A stretch of DNA of 64,000 nt from Streptomyces sp. NRRL F-6676 (GCF_000725625.1 NZ_JOHS01000030.1:1-64000); one strand, 5' to 3'. Counted from the first letter of the stretch, positions 8,520 to 17,562 are shown. Made by a program: numbers and translations. The notes: a model not told the origin generated them from the letters alone.

Positions 8520-9059
8520 TCAGACGTACCGGCCCTCGAACCAGGCGCGGACGGCCAGGGTGTGCAGCGGGAACGCCAGGTCGGCCGGCCGGCGCAGGAG
8601 CTGCCATCCCTCCGTCTCGTCCGTGCGGGCGGAGGGCGGCAGGTCGGCGGCCGGGCGTTCGGGCAGGAGTCCGAAGAGCAGCAGGTGGCCGTCGGGAGAG
8701 CTCATCGCGTCGGCGAGCCGTACCTCGCGGTCCGCCACGTCGATGCCGGTCTCCTCCTTGAGCTCGCGGACGACGGCGTGCCGCCAGTCCTCCCGGTGGT
8801 CGACGAAGCCACCGGGCAGGGCGGTGCCGCCCCGGGCCGGCGCGATGGCGCGGGTGATGACGACCAGACCGGTGCCCTGGGTGTCGTACGCGGGCTGGAG
8901 CGCCACCGCGACGGGCAGCGGGTTGCGGTACGCCACGGTGCCGCAGCGGGCGCAGGTGCGCGGCCGGCCGGAGACGTCCTCGCCGTAGGGCGCGCCGCAG
9001 CTCGAACAGTGGGAGTCCGGGCGCGGCGCGACGGACGGGCGGTGTGATGAGGCGGGCAC
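8520..9059 (-). CDS. NUDIX hydrolase with N-terminal zinc ribbon
   Basis: A 179-residue pyrophosphohydrolase. Residues 18-39 form a CxxC...CxxC zinc ribbon (SHCSSCG, CARCG). A complete NUDIX box follows, from GGFVDHRED through RELKEETGI, matching GX5EX7REXXEEXGU. This architecture resembles NADH pyrophosphatase (NudC-like) and ADP-ribose/NUDIX proteins of unknown substrate. The protein is shorter than NudC and lacks its SQPWPFPxS motif, so NudC is not claimed. It converges with the GH31 gene, leaving only 25 bases between them, and it lies downstream of the VanX-like gene on the same strand. Confidence 0.9.
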   Translation of the reverse strand: MPASSHRPSVAPRPDSHCSSCGAPYGEDVSGRPRTCARCGTVAYRNPLPVAVALQPAYDTQGTGLVVITRAIAPARGGTALPGGFVDHREDWRHAVVRELKEETGIDVADREVRLADAMSSPDGHLLLFGLLPERPAADLPPSARTDETEGWQLLRRPADLAFPLHTLAVRAWFEGRYV

Positions 9060-9141
9060 GCCGCGGACTGTAGCCGATCACCGGGCGGACGTCTGCGGTC
9101 CGGACACGGCGGCCTTCGGCGGGCGCCCTGGGGGGCGTGCG

Positions 9142-9951
9142 TCAGCGCGTCCCGGGCAGGGAGGCGCGGGAGACCGGGAAGTCGAAGTAGGTGTCGGGGT
9201 AGGGCTCCGGCTGGTACGTGTAGTGCCACCACTCCTCGGCGAGGTTGACGAAACCGAGGCTCTCCAGGGTGCTCTTCAGCAGTTGCCGGTGGGCACGCGG
9301 GGCGCCGGTGACGCGGGGGTCGTCGGTGTGGGCGAGGGTGTCGAAGCAGTCGTAGCCGGTGCCCATGTCCACGGAGTTGTCGGGGAAACGCTCTCCCTTG
9401 GGGGCGTAGCAGGGCACCAGGGGTTCTCCCGGCACATAGGGGCGCGTCGGCTCGGCGGGCAGCCTGACGAGGGTGAGGTCCATGGTGGAGCCGCGGCTGT
9501 GGCCGGACTTCTCGGCGATGTACCCGTCGTCGAACAGCCGCGTCTTGTCGACCTGGGGATAGAACTCGGTCTTCATCCTCTGGTCGTCGAGGTCCTCGGC
9601 CCAGCGGACGAAGTGGTCCACGGCGCGCTGCGGCCGGTAGCAGTCGTAGACCTTGAGGGTGTAGCCCTGCCGCCGCAGGCGGTTCTGCGCCCGGTGCAGG
9701 GCCTCGGCGGCGGGGCGGGTGAGGAGGCACAGGGGCTGTGCGTAGCCGTCGACGGGCTCCCCGACGAAGTTGTGCGGGGTGGCGTAGCGGATTTCCTCGA
9801 GGATGGTCGGGTCGACGCTGTCCAGGGCCACGAAGTCGGCCGGTGCCTGGGGTTCGGGGGTGGCCCGGGCCGGGGCGGCGGCGGTGCCGAACGCGAGGAG
9901 CGCGGTCAGGGTGGTGACGAGGGTGCGGACCGTGCGTGGGAGAGATGTCAT
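9142..9951 (-). CDS. Secreted VanX-type D-Ala-D-Ala dipeptidase (peptidase M15D)
   Basis: A 269-residue exported zinc peptidase. An N-terminal signal peptide is clear: Arg near residue 6, hydrophobic LVTTLTALLAFGTA, then an Ala-x-Ala cleavage site before TPEPQ. The M15 zinc signature SGHSRGSTMDLTL supplies His and Asp ligands, and the catalytic Glu and third ligand lie in EEWWHYTYQ. Also typical are YDCYRP and the Tyr-rich C-terminal region. VanX-type enzymes cut D-Ala-D-Ala; secreted Streptomyces members probably act in cell-wall turnover rather than vancomycin resistance, since no vanHA or vanRS genes are adjacent. The start at 9951 is chosen because an upstream in-frame start at 10071 would put 40 unrelated residues before the signal peptide. 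Confidence 0.92.
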   Translation of the reverse strand: MTSLPRTVRTLVTTLTALLAFGTAAAPARATPEPQAPADFVALDSVDPTILEEIRYATPHNFVGEPVDGYAQPLCLLTRPAAEALHRAQNRLRRQGYTLKVYDCYRPQRAVDHFVRWAEDLDDQRMKTEFYPQVDKTRLFDDGYIAEKSGHSRGSTMDLTLVRLPAEPTRPYVPGEPLVPCYAPKGERFPDNSVDMGTGYDCFDTLAHTDDPRVTGAPRAHRQLLKSTLESLGFVNLAEEWWHYTYQPEPYPDTYFDFPVSRASLPGTR

Positions 9952-10400
9952 GCACCCTGCGTCTACCAGATCTTCGGGCACCGGCGGCGGAATGAGGGAG
10001 GGATGGCCGGAACCACCCCCGTCGGCCCCGGCCATCCCTCGTGCTGTCTCGGACGCCGCCGGGCCGCGCACGGTTCTCCGCGGGCCGACGGTTTTCGTCC
10101 CGTGTCCGAAATCCCGGGGTCGCGGACGGGCGAACGAGCCGCGTACCGACAGGCGAACGGGCCGCGTACCGACAGGCGACCGGCCTGTGTGCCGGCGGGC
10201 AACCGGCCCGTGTACCGGCAGGCGACCGGCCTGTGTGCCGACGGTCTGTCGGCGCGCGCTCCGGCGGAGCCGCCGGCGCGAGGAGCGGGATCGCCGGTTA
10301 CGGCCCCAGAATGGACCGTGTACGTTTCATCCGCTTTTCGCACCATGCGTTCCGGCGTTCCGCCGTTCTCGTCCGCCGCCTTGACGCCCCAGGAGCACCG
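9952..10400. other. Intergenic region upstream of glpK
   Basis: About 450 bases between the divergent VanX-like gene and the leader ORF of glpK. The prominent content is the 23-bp tandem array at 10130-10244. A less G/C-rich segment near 10310-10350 (GTGTACGTTTCATCCGC) is the likeliest place for the glpK promoter, but I could not assign hexamers with confidence. Confidence 0.5.
10130..10244. repeat. Five tandem copies of a 23-bp repeat
   Basis: Five head-to-tail 23-bp units: 10130-10152, 10153-10175, 10176-10198, 10199-10221 and 10222-10244. Each begins GCRA(A/C)CGRSC and ends in CCGRCRG. Units 1 and 2 differ at one base; units 3 and 5 are nearly identical; unit 4 is intermediate. The unit is not a multiple of three, so the array is not a translated repeat. 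It sits about 160 bases before the glpK leader ORF and 180 bases from the divergent dipeptidase gene. Confidence 0.9.
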
Positions 10401-10490
10401 GTGAACACTTCCCGAAGGCAGCCGGACCGCCGCGCGACCTCGGACCCGCACCTCTCTGCGCACTTCTCGAACCGAGCGACCAAGGGGTAA
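10401..10490 (+). CDS. Candidate 29-residue leader peptide upstream of glpK
   Basis: A GTG-started ORF of 29 codons with a strong AGGAG Shine-Dalgarno at 10391-10395. Its TAA stop lies inside the AAGGGGTAA segment that also serves as the glpK ribosome binding site, three bases before the glpK ATG. The peptide begins MNTSRRQPD and is basic. The arrangement suggests translational coupling or a regulatory leader. Conservation is untested, and it may be a chance ORF. Confidence 0.45.
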   Translation: MNTSRRQPDRRATSDPHLSAHFSNRATKG

Positions 10491-10493
10491 GCC

Positions 10494-12017
10494 ATGCCGG
10501 ACACCGCCCGCACGTACGTCGCCGCGATCGACCAGGGCACGACATCGAGCCGTTGCATCGTCTTCGACGGTGACGGCGCGATCGTCGCCGTCGACCAGCG
10601 CGAGCACCGCCAGATCTTCCCCCGGCCCGGCTGGGTGGAGCACGACGCCACCGAGATCTGGTCCAAGGTGCAGGCCGTGGTGGCGGGCGCGCTCGCCAAG
10701 GCCGGACTGCGCGCCGACCAGCTCAGCGCCCTGGGCATCACCAACCAGCGCGAGACGACGCTGCTCTGGGACCGCGCCACCGGCAAACCCGTGCACAACG
10801 CGATCGTCTGGCAGGACACCCGGACGGCCGCGCTCTGCGACGAACTGGGCGGCGCGGACGGGCAGGACCGTTTCCGCGAGCAGACCGGGCTGCCCCTGGC
10901 CAGCTATTTCTCCGGCCCCAAGGCGGCCTGGCTGCTGGACAACGTGCCGGGGCTGCGGGACCGGGCCGAGCGCGGCGAGATCGCGTTCGGCACCATGGAC
11001 TCCTGGCTGATCTGGAACCTCACCGGCGGCCCCGACGGCGGACGGCACGTCACGGACGTCACCAACGCCTGCCGCACCATGCTGATGGATCTGCGGACCC
11101 TCCAGTGGGACCCCGCGATCTGCGCCGCCATGCACGTCCCCGAGGCCGTCCTGCCGGAGATCCGGTCCTCCTCCGAGGTGTACGGCACCGCCGTGGGCCA
11201 GCTCGCCGGCGTCCCCGTCGCCTCCGCGCTGGGCGACCAGCAGGCGGCCGTCTTCGGACAGGCCTGCTACGACGTCGGCAGCGCCAAGAACACCTACGGC
11301 ACCGGCAGCTTCCTGCTGCTCAACACCGGCGAGCGGCCCGTGCCGTCCAAGAACGGGCTGCTGACGACCATGGGGTACAAGATCGGCGACGAGGCGCCGG
11401 TCTACTGCCTGGAGGGGTCGATCGCGATCACCGGGGCGCTGGTGCAGTGGTTCCGCGACCAGCTCGGGATCATCCGCAGCGCCGACGAGATCGAGTCGCT
11501 GGCGGCGAGCGTGGAGGACAACGGCGGGGCCTACATCGTGCCCGCCTTCTCCGGGCTGTTCGCCCCGTACTGGCGTTCGGACGCACGCGGGGTGGTCACC
11601 GGACTGACCCGGTACGTCACCAAGGCGCACCTCGCGCGGGCGGTCCTGGAGGCGACGAGCTGGCAGACGCGCGAGGTCGTGGACGCGATGTACCAGGACT
11701 CCGGGGTGCGGATCAACACCCTGAAGGTGGACGGCGGCATGACCGCGAACAATCTGCTGATGCAGCACCAGGCGGACGTGCTCGGCGTCCCGGTGATCCG
11801 GCCCAGGATCTCCGAGACGACCTGTCTGGGCGCCGCGTACGCCGCCGGCCTCGCGACGGGCGTGTGGAACAGCCTCGACGAGCTGAAGGCGCACTGGGAG
11901 AAGGACACCGAGTGGACGCCCGGCATGGAGGACGCGGTGCGGGACCGCGAGTACCGCAACTGGCGCAGGGCGGTGGAGAAGAGCTTCGGCTGGGAGGAGC
12001 GGGGCGGCGGGAGCTGA
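10494..12017 (+). CDS. glpK: Glycerol kinase
   Basis: A 507-residue FGGY-family carbohydrate kinase converting glycerol and ATP to sn-glycerol 3-phosphate. The N terminus [18 protein letters not shown] is the glycerol kinase phosphate-1 motif. Substrate contacts appear in [12 protein letters not shown] and in [15 protein letters not shown]. The C-terminal [19 protein letters not shown] and [12 protein letters not shown] are complete. Length matches the family exactly. The start is the ATG at 10494 with an AAGGGG binding site overlapping the end of the leader ORF. No glpF or glpD lies beside it, so this is not the gyl operon layout of S. coelicolor but a stand-alone copy. A long palindromic hairpin follows the stop. 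Confidence 0.97.
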   Translation: MPDTARTYVAAIDQGTTSSRCIVFDGDGAIVAVDQREHRQIFPRPGWVEHDATEIWSKVQAVVAGALAKAGLRADQLSALGITNQRETTLLWDRATGKPVHNAIVWQDTRTAALCDELGGADGQDRFREQTGLPLASYFSGPKAAWLLDNVPGLRDRAERGEIAFGTMDSWLIWNLTGGPDGGRHVTDVTNACRTMLMDLRTLQWDPAICAAMHVPEAVLPEIRSSSEVYGTAVGQLAGVPVASALGDQQAAVFGQACYDVGSAKNTYGTGSFLLLNTGERPVPSKNGLLTTMGYKIGDEAPVYCLEGSIAITGALVQWFRDQLGIIRSADEIESLAASVEDNGGAYIVPAFSGLFAPYWRSDARGVVTGLTRYVTKAHLARAVLEATSWQTREVVDAMYQDSGVRINTLKVDGGMTANNLLMQHQADVLGVPVIRPRISETTCLGAAYAAGLATGVWNSLDELKAHWEKDTEWTPGMEDAVRDREYRNWRRAVEKSFGWEERGGGS

Positions 12018-12023
12018 GCGCGG

Positions 12024-12051
12024 ACGGCCTCCACGCGCGCGTGGAGGCCGT
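12024..12051. terminator. Perfect 28-bp palindrome after glpK
   Basis: Bases 12024-12051 are a perfect palindrome with two 14-bp arms and no spacer (arm begins ACGGCCTCCACGCG). In RNA it would form a strong hairpin. It follows the glpK stop by a few bases and faces the convergent cvnD gene, so it is most likely a bidirectional terminator. Confidence 0.8.
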
Positions 12052-12129
12052 CATCCGCCACGCGCGCGCGTACGCGTGCGTGACTCAGTCGGGCGTGCCT
12101 CAGTCGGCGTGCCTCAGAGGACACGTGCC

Positions 12130-12732
12130 TCAGAGGGCGACCGCCCGGCGGTCCGCAGCACGGGCCATCGCGTGCTGGACGACCTCCACGAGGACCTCCT
12201 TGACCGACTCCCGCTCCCGGGCGTCGCACAGCACCAGGGGGACCGCGGGGTCGAGGTCGAGCGCCTGCCGTACGGTGTCCGCCGGGTAGCGGGCGGCCCC
12301 GTCGAAGCAGTTGACGCCCACGACGAAGGGGATGGCGCGCCGCTCGAAGTAGTCGACGGCGGCGAAGCAGTCCTCCAGGCGGCTGGTGTCGGCGAGGACG
12401 ACCGCGCCCAGCGCCCCGGTGGCGAGCTCGTCCCAGAGGAACCAGAAGCGGTCCTGACCGGGCGTGCCGAACAGGTACAGCACCAGGTTCTCGCGGAGCG
12501 TGATGCGGCCGAAGTCCATGGCGACGGTGGTGGTGTGCTTGCCCTCGACGCCCCGGAGGTCGTCGACGGGGCGGCCCGCCTCGGTGAGGAGTTCCTCGGT
12601 GCGCAGCGGTCTGATCTCGCTGACCGCGCCGACCAGGGTGGTCTTGCCCGCCCCGAAGCCGCCGGCCACGAGGATCTTGAGCGTGACGGGCTCGACCGGC
12701 GGCGTGCCGCGCTCAGGGCGCCCGAAGATCAT
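12130..12732 (-). CDS. cvnD: Conservon GTPase (CvnD-type ATP/GTP-binding protein)
   Basis: A 200-residue small Ras/MglA-like GTPase, the last gene of the conservon. The P-loop is GGFGAGKTTL at residues 24-33, and FGTPGQDRFWFLWDEL matches the switch II DxxG region. VVGVNCFDG corresponds to the NKxD base-specificity site, with Asn-Cys-Phe-Asp in place of NKxD as is common in CvnD proteins. By family knowledge, conservon proteins form a membrane-associated complex analogous to eukaryotic G-protein signalling. The start at 12732 is taken because an in-frame start at 12786 would add a His/Glu-rich leader. A gap of 97 bases separates it from cvnC. Confidence 0.92.
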   Translation of the reverse strand: MIFGRPERGTPPVEPVTLKILVAGGFGAGKTTLVGAVSEIRPLRTEELLTEAGRPVDDLRGVEGKHTTTVAMDFGRITLRENLVLYLFGTPGQDRFWFLWDELATGALGAVVLADTSRLEDCFAAVDYFERRAIPFVVGVNCFDGAARYPADTVRQALDLDPAVPLVLCDARERESVKEVLVEVVQHAMARAADRRAVAL

Positions 12733-12829
12733 CGCTTGTCTCTTTTCCTGCTCGTTCGGTGTCGCGTGGTGCTCGTGCGGTGGCACGCGACGGGGGCCCG
12801 CGGGGACCCGTGCCGGTCCGGTAAGCGCT

Positions 12830-13240
12830 TCACAGCGCTCGGAGACCGTTGATCACGTCGCGCAGAATGCTTTCGTCGACCAGTTCGGCCGGGGGCACGG
12901 GCCGTGACACATGGACGAGTTCCTCGTCCACGAGGTCGCCGATCAGGACCCGTACGACGCCGATCGGCAGGTCGAGCCCGGCGGCGAGCTCCGCGACCGA
13001 CTGCGGGGTGTCGCGGCAGAGCGCGACGATGTCCAGGTGTTCCGGGGACAGGGACTCCGCCCCGGCGTCGTCGGCGCCCGGCTCCGCGAGCACGAGCGCG
13101 ATCAGGTCGAGGCGGTGCTGGCCCGCATGGCTGGTGCGGCCGCGGGTCATGGCGTACGGACGGACCACCGGTCCGGCGTCGTCGTCGAACCAGTGGCCGT
13201 TTCCCTGTCCCTGTCCGGGTCCCTGTCCCTCGGGGTTCAT
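12830..13240 (-). CDS. cvnC: Conservon DUF742 protein (CvnC)
   Basis: A 136-residue DUF742 protein. The family signature is RPYAMTRGRT followed by LDLIALV, with a winged-helix-like C-terminal half (SPEHLDIVALC, SVAELAAGLDLPIGVVRVLIGDL). The first 20 residues are Gly/Gln-rich (EGQGPGQGQGNG) and probably disordered. It lies nine bases after cvnB in the same operon. In studied conservons, CvnC interacts with CvnB and CvnD. Confidence 0.93.
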   Translation of the reverse strand: MNPEGQGPGQGQGNGHWFDDDAGPVVRPYAMTRGRTSHAGQHRLDLIALVLAEPGADDAGAESLSPEHLDIVALCRDTPQSVAELAAGLDLPIGVVRVLIGDLVDEELVHVSRPVPPAELVDESILRDVINGLRAL

Positions 13241-13249
13241 GTCCTGTCA

Positions 13250-13687
13250 CTACCCGCCGGCGGGCAGATCGGTGCGCGGGGCGGCGCCGAGATGGGTGCC
13301 GACCCGCTTGACCAGCAGCGTCATCTCGTAGGCGACCTGCCCCATGTCCGCGTCCGCGTCCGCGAGGACGGCCAGGCAGCTGCCGTCGCCCGCGGCCGTG
13401 ACGAACAGGAAGGCCTCGTCGAGTTCCACCACGGTCTGGCGGACGCTGCCCGCCTCGAAGTGGCGGCCGACGCCCTTGGCGAGGCTGTGGAATCCGGAGG
13501 CGACGGCGGCCAGGTGCTCGCTGTCCTCCCGGCTCAGGTCCGTGGACACCCCGGTGGGCAGGCCGTCGCCGGAGAGCACGATCGCCTTGCGGATGCTGGC
13601 GACCCGGTCGACCAGGTCGTCCAGGAGCCAGTTCAGCTCGCCGGGCGTGCCGGTCCGGTGGGCGCCTGCGTCCTTCGGTGCGGTCAT
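13250..13687 (-). CDS. cvnB: Conservon roadblock/LC7 protein (CvnB)
   Basis: A 145-residue roadblock/LC7-domain protein, related to MglB-type partners of small GTPases. The domain spans about residues 14-125, with LNWLLDDLVDRVASIRKAIV, LSREDSEHLAAVASGF, RQTVVELDEAFLFV and MGQVAYEMTLLVKRVG. Its ATG overlaps the cvnA stop (ATGA at 13684-13687), which shows translational coupling. The probable role is GTPase-activating or scaffold partner of CvnD. Confidence 0.95.
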   Translation of the reverse strand: MTAPKDAGAHRTGTPGELNWLLDDLVDRVASIRKAIVLSGDGLPTGVSTDLSREDSEHLAAVASGFHSLAKGVGRHFEAGSVRQTVVELDEAFLFVTAAGDGSCLAVLADADADMGQVAYEMTLLVKRVGTHLGAAPRTDLPAGG

Positions 13688-16488
13688 CGACCGTCCCCCT
13701 CTGTCGTTCCTCGTGCCGAGCCGTCCGGTCCCTCGTCACCGGCGGCGTTCTCGTGGCGGCCGCGCTGCCAGCCCCGCTGGAGCGAGGCCATCCGGCTGCG
13801 GACCTCGTCCGCGTCGCGGTCGGCGGGGTCCGCCGCGTCCGTGCCGCCGGGCCGGGTGTCGGGGCCCTGCCTCAGTTGCGGGGCGAGGCTGGCCTGGCGT
13901 ACGCGCCGGGGCAGCGGGCCCGCACCCGATTCTGCCTGGCCGGTCGCGGGGGCGATGCGGGGGGTGGGGTTCCGGGTGCCGGGCGCGGGGTGCGCGGCAC
14001 CCGTGCCGGACGTCCGCCGGTCGTCGTGGGGACGCCCGGAGTCTTCGCGTCCGTCGTGGGGAAGCCCGGCGTCCCGGCGGTCGCCGGGCCGCCGGTCCGT
14101 GGCCCGGCCGTCGGTGCCCGCGGCGCCCGTCCGGCCGTCGTTCTCGCCGTGTGCGCGGGCCTCCGAGGGGGCCTCGTCCCATCCGCCGCGCCGTGCGCGG
14201 CCGTCCGGCACGGGGCGGCCGTGCGAGCTGACGAGCTTGGGCGCCTGACGGCGCGGCAGCGGTACGGGGCCGTCGGAGCGGGTGGGGTCCTCGTGGCGGC
14301 CGGATCCGTCGCGGGCGTCGCGGGCGTGCTGCTCGTCGGGCACGCCGGTGAGGGATCTGCGGGGCCCGAACAGCCCGCGGTGGCCGTCGTCCCCGGCGAG
14401 GGCGTCGGGGAAGCCCGCGAGCGCGTCCAGGTCGACGGGGGCCTCGAGTTCGACGGGCCCGTCCAGGACCGGCGCGGGCAGGCCGGGCCGGTCGCCCGGC
14501 ACCCCGCCGAACGCCGCGTCCCGGCCCGCCGTACCCCTGGCCTTCTTGCCGGACAACCGGTCCAGGCGGAAGCCGGTGCCGTTGGTGTCGGGGATCTCGT
14601 CGGTGAGCAGGGTGTCCGGGATGAGGACGACCGCGGTGATCCCGCCGTACGGGGACGGCTGGAGGGAGACGCGGATGTTCTGCCGCTGAGCGAGCCGGCT
14701 GACGACGAACAGGCCGAGCCGGTCGGTGTCGGAGAGTTCGAACTCCGGGGTCTCGGCGAGCCGCAGATTGGCGTCGAGGAGGGCCTCGGCGGCCATGCCC
14801 AGACCCCGGTCGTGGATCTCCAGGGTGAAGCCGTTGGGGACGCGTTCGCCGATCACCTGGACCGCGGTGTGCGGGGGCGAGAACACGGTCGCGTTCTCCA
14901 GGAGTTCGGCCACCAGGTGGGTGAGGTCGGCCACGGCGGGCCCGGTCACGGCGACCCGGGGAAGCCGGCGCACCTCGATGCGCTCGTAGTCCTCGACCTC
15001 GGCGACGGCGGCGCGGACGACGTCCATGAGCTGGATGGGTTTGCGCCACTGCCTGGAGGGCGCGGCCCCGGAGAGGATGACCAGGCCCTCGGCGTGGCGG
15101 CGCATGCGCGTGGTGAGGTGGTCCAGGCGGAACAGGTCGGCGAGTTCGTCGGTGTCCTCGGTCCGGCGTTCCATGGTGTCGAGCAGGGTCAGCTGCTTGT
15201 GCAGCAGGACCTGGCTGCGGCGGGCGAGGTTGACGAAGACCTCGGAGATGCCGGCGCGCAGTTCGGCCTGTCTGACGGCGCCCTCGACGGCGGCCCGCTG
15301 GAGGGTGTTGAGGGCCTGGCCGACCTCGCCGATCTCGTTCTTGTCGTACTCCAGGCGGGGCGCCTCGGTCTCGACGTCGACCTGTTCGCCCGCCGAGAGC
15401 CGGCGCAGCACGCCGGGGAGCCGTACGCCGGACGCCTCGTGGGCCTCCTGGCGCAGCCGGCGCAGGTCGCGCACGAGGCCGCGGCCGACGCGGACGGAGA
15501 GCACGAGGGAGAACAGCAGGGCGACCAGGCCGAGGACGCCCACGACGGCGGCCTCGGTGATGGTGTTGACGGCGGCCGGGTGGACCCGGTCCTGGTAGCG
15601 GTCGGTGGCGGCGTCGTCGAGCGTGGCGAGCTGTTCGAGGACGCGGTCGCCGATGGCGTCCCAGCTCTTGGCGGTGACGCCCGGGGGCATTTCCTCGGGG
15701 TCCGTGTTGAGGACGAACTTCTCGGCCTCGCGCAGCGGGGCGGTGGGAGCGCCCTGCCAGAAGCTGTCGTAGCGGTCGCGTTCGTCGAGGGGCAGCTGGT
15801 CCATGCTGACCTCGTACACGGCGGAGCGCTGGGCGATCAGCTGGGAGATGTCCCGCAGTTCGGCGCGGGTGACCCGGCCGGCGACGAGGGAGGAGCCGAG
15901 CAGCGCGTCCTCGCGGGAGAAGAGCTCGCGGGCGCGGGCGGCGTTGACGAGGGCGCGGTACTGCTTGTCCAGTTCCGTGGTGTCGACGACGTCGAGGGTG
16001 GCGAGCATGGCGTAGCAGGGGTCGACGACACGGTTGTAGAGGTCGAGGGCCTGCGCCCGGGTGAGGATGGTGCCGTCGACGCTCTCGCGCAGCGAGCCGA
16101 CGCCCTTGAAGGCGTCCAGCACGGTGGTGAGGTGGGTGGAGTCGTCCGTGTCGAGCGCGTCGCGCACGTCGGAGCTCTTGACGTTGCCGCGCAGCGTGGC
16201 CATGGCGTCGTCCGTGGCGATCCTGGTGCGGCGCAGTGCGCCCTCGGCGTCGGAGGCGCGGGGGTCGGCGAGGTAGATGAGGGTCTGCCGCCGCTCCTGC
16301 TCCAGGGCGCGGACGGCGTCCTCGGTGGGGTAGGCGATCTTCTCGACGACGGAGGAGACGTGGAACAGCTGGAGCACCTCGCGGCCCATGAGGACCGAGG
16401 CGTAGCCCCAGACGGCCGTCAGGGCCAGCAGCGGCACCAGGAGCAGCGCCACGATCTTCCGGCGGATGGACTTCCCGCGAAAGCGCAT
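13684..16488 (-). CDS. cvnA: Conservon sensor histidine kinase-like protein with NIT domain (CvnA)
   Basis: A 934-residue membrane sensor. A first membrane helix (IVALLLVPLLALTAVWGYA) lies at about residues 11-30. A nitrate/nitrite-type (NIT) extracytoplasmic sensing region follows, then a second helix at about 311-333 and a HAMP-like linker. The helical segment RLDHLTTRMRRHAEGLVILSG precedes the HATPase domain, whose N-box is ELLENATVFSP at about residue 530. The last 240 residues are Pro/Gly/Arg-rich and disordered. The ATG at 16488 has a GGGGAGG ribosome binding site; an upstream start at 16527 is less likely. It is the first gene of the four-gene conservon and is divergent from a small membrane-protein gene. 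Confidence 0.94.
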   Translation of the reverse strand: MRFRGKSIRRKIVALLLVPLLALTAVWGYASVLMGREVLQLFHVSSVVEKIAYPTEDAVRALEQERRQTLIYLADPRASDAEGALRRTRIATDDAMATLRGNVKSSDVRDALDTDDSTHLTTVLDAFKGVGSLRESVDGTILTRAQALDLYNRVVDPCYAMLATLDVVDTTELDKQYRALVNAARARELFSREDALLGSSLVAGRVTRAELRDISQLIAQRSAVYEVSMDQLPLDERDRYDSFWQGAPTAPLREAEKFVLNTDPEEMPPGVTAKSWDAIGDRVLEQLATLDDAATDRYQDRVHPAAVNTITEAAVVGVLGLVALLFSLVLSVRVGRGLVRDLRRLRQEAHEASGVRLPGVLRRLSAGEQVDVETEAPRLEYDKNEIGEVGQALNTLQRAAVEGAVRQAELRAGISEVFVNLARRSQVLLHKQLTLLDTMERRTEDTDELADLFRLDHLTTRMRRHAEGLVILSGAAPSRQWRKPIQLMDVVRAAVAEVEDYERIEVRRLPRVAVTGPAVADLTHLVAELLENATVFSPPHTAVQVIGERVPNGFTLEIHDRGLGMAAEALLDANLRLAETPEFELSDTDRLGLFVVSRLAQRQNIRVSLQPSPYGGITAVVLIPDTLLTDEIPDTNGTGFRLDRLSGKKARGTAGRDAAFGGVPGDRPGLPAPVLDGPVELEAPVDLDALAGFPDALAGDDGHRGLFGPRRSLTGVPDEQHARDARDGSGRHEDPTRSDGPVPLPRRQAPKLVSSHGRPVPDGRARRGGWDEAPSEARAHGENDGRTGAAGTDGRATDRRPGDRRDAGLPHDGREDSGRPHDDRRTSGTGAAHPAPGTRNPTPRIAPATGQAESGAGPLPRRVRQASLAPQLRQGPDTRPGGTDAADPADRDADEVRSRMASLQRGWQRGRHENAAGDEGPDGSARGTTEGDGR

Positions 16489-16928
16489 GGCCTCCCCCAG
16501 CCGGCCCCTCTCCGTACGGGGGCACACATGTGCGTCAACAAACGGCGTGAGCCTACTACTGCGAGGGGAAGAATCCGAAGCTCCACAGGTGTGCCCGGGA
16601 GCCGAAGAGGGAAGGCGGCGGAGGGAGTTGTCCCCCCATGGGAGGCATGCACGGATATTCGCCTCCGGACCGCCGAGGGCGAGAACCCGGGAGATCTGGC
16701 CTCGGAGGTCGGCGAGTTGGCCGAAATTTTTCTTCCGCGGGATTCTTCGGGAATCTTCACGGAACCTGGATCGTCTTCTTCTACAGGGAAATCGGGGGCG
16801 GAATCGGCCACAGCTGCCGTATGCCGCACTCAGGCGGCGTAAATCTGTGCAAGCCGGGCAGCAGCTGGGAGACGGGTGTCGGACGACACCGGTGTGGCGG
16901 CCAGGGCGGCAGCGGGGAGGACGAGTTG
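16489..16928. promoter_or_regulatory. Divergent control region between cvnA and a membrane-protein gene
   Basis: A 440-base gap. Reading frames here look non-coding. A less G/C-rich stretch at 16725-16790 (AAATTTTTCTTCC) contains a short inverted repeat GATTC-TTCGG-GAATC at 16742-16756. Promoters for both genes should lie here, but I could not fix hexamers. Confidence 0.5.
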
Positions 16929-17519
16929 ATGGGGACGGCGGAGCGGAGCGAGGCGCCCGCGGGCGGGGCCGTCGGTCATCCGAGCCTCACGGAGGACGGC
17001 CTCGCCGGGGACGGCCTCGGTGACGACGGCGAGCGGGAGTTCGCCTTCGCCGACGACAGCGACGAGGGTGACGACGAGCAGGCGTTCGTCACCGACGACG
17101 ACCCGGGCGAGCGGGAGGCGTACGCGCGCCGTGCGCCGCTGTGGGTCGAGGAGCCGGCCCGGCGGCGCAGGCTGCCGGATCCGGTGCGGACGGCGGCCGT
17201 GCGGGCGGTGCTGCTCATCGCGGTGACGCTGGTCCAGGCGGTCACGGCGTTCCTGTGCACGCTGGCCGGTTCCTGGCTGGCCTTCCCGATGGTGCTGAGC
17301 AGCGTGGTCAGCACGGTCCTGGCGACGTGGGGCGTGCTCGACGTGTGGGTGACCCGGCAGGTGTGGAACCAGCGCCACGGCGTGGTGTCCACGCCGAGCG
17401 CGGCGGCCCGGGCGCTGCGGCGCGAGCGGCGCCGTGTCCGGCGCCGGGAGCGGTCCGACGCCCGGGCGCAGGAGCGCATACGCCGGCGGGGCGGCGCGGG
17501 GCAGTTGTCGCACCCCTGA
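16929..17519 (+). CDS. Two-helix membrane protein of unknown function
   Basis: A 196-residue protein. Residues 1-60 are very acidic (AFADDSDEGDDEQAFVTDDD). Two membrane helices follow at about 95-115 (TAAVRAVLLIAVTLVQAVTAFL) and 118-138 (AGSWLAFPMVLSSVVSTVLA). The C-terminal 45 residues are strongly basic (RRERRRVRRRERSD) and probably cytoplasmic. The ATG at 16929 has a GGAGGACGAG binding site; the frame is open 290 bases further upstream but without coding character. The acidic N terminus and Arg-rich tail are typical of uncharacterised actinobacterial membrane proteins. It is divergent from the conservon and convergent with the SMC-like gene. Confidence 0.8.
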   Translation: MGTAERSEAPAGGAVGHPSLTEDGLAGDGLGDDGEREFAFADDSDEGDDEQAFVTDDDPGEREAYARRAPLWVEEPARRRRLPDPVRTAAVRAVLLIAVTLVQAVTAFLCTLAGSWLAFPMVLSSVVSTVLATWGVLDVWVTRQVWNQRHGVVSTPSAAARALRRERRRVRRRERSDARAQERIRRRGGAGQLSHP

Positions 17520-17562
17520 CGACGGCGGGGCGCCGCCCCGAGGCGGCGGGCCCCGTGGTGAG

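Noticed and set aside
9142..9951. Vancomycin resistance vanX
   Set aside because: Motifs fit VanX-type dipeptidases, but the protein is secreted and no vanH, vanA or vanRS is nearby.
10130..10244. CRISPR array
   Set aside because: Repeats are head-to-tail without unique spacers of 30-40 bases, and no cas genes are in the window.
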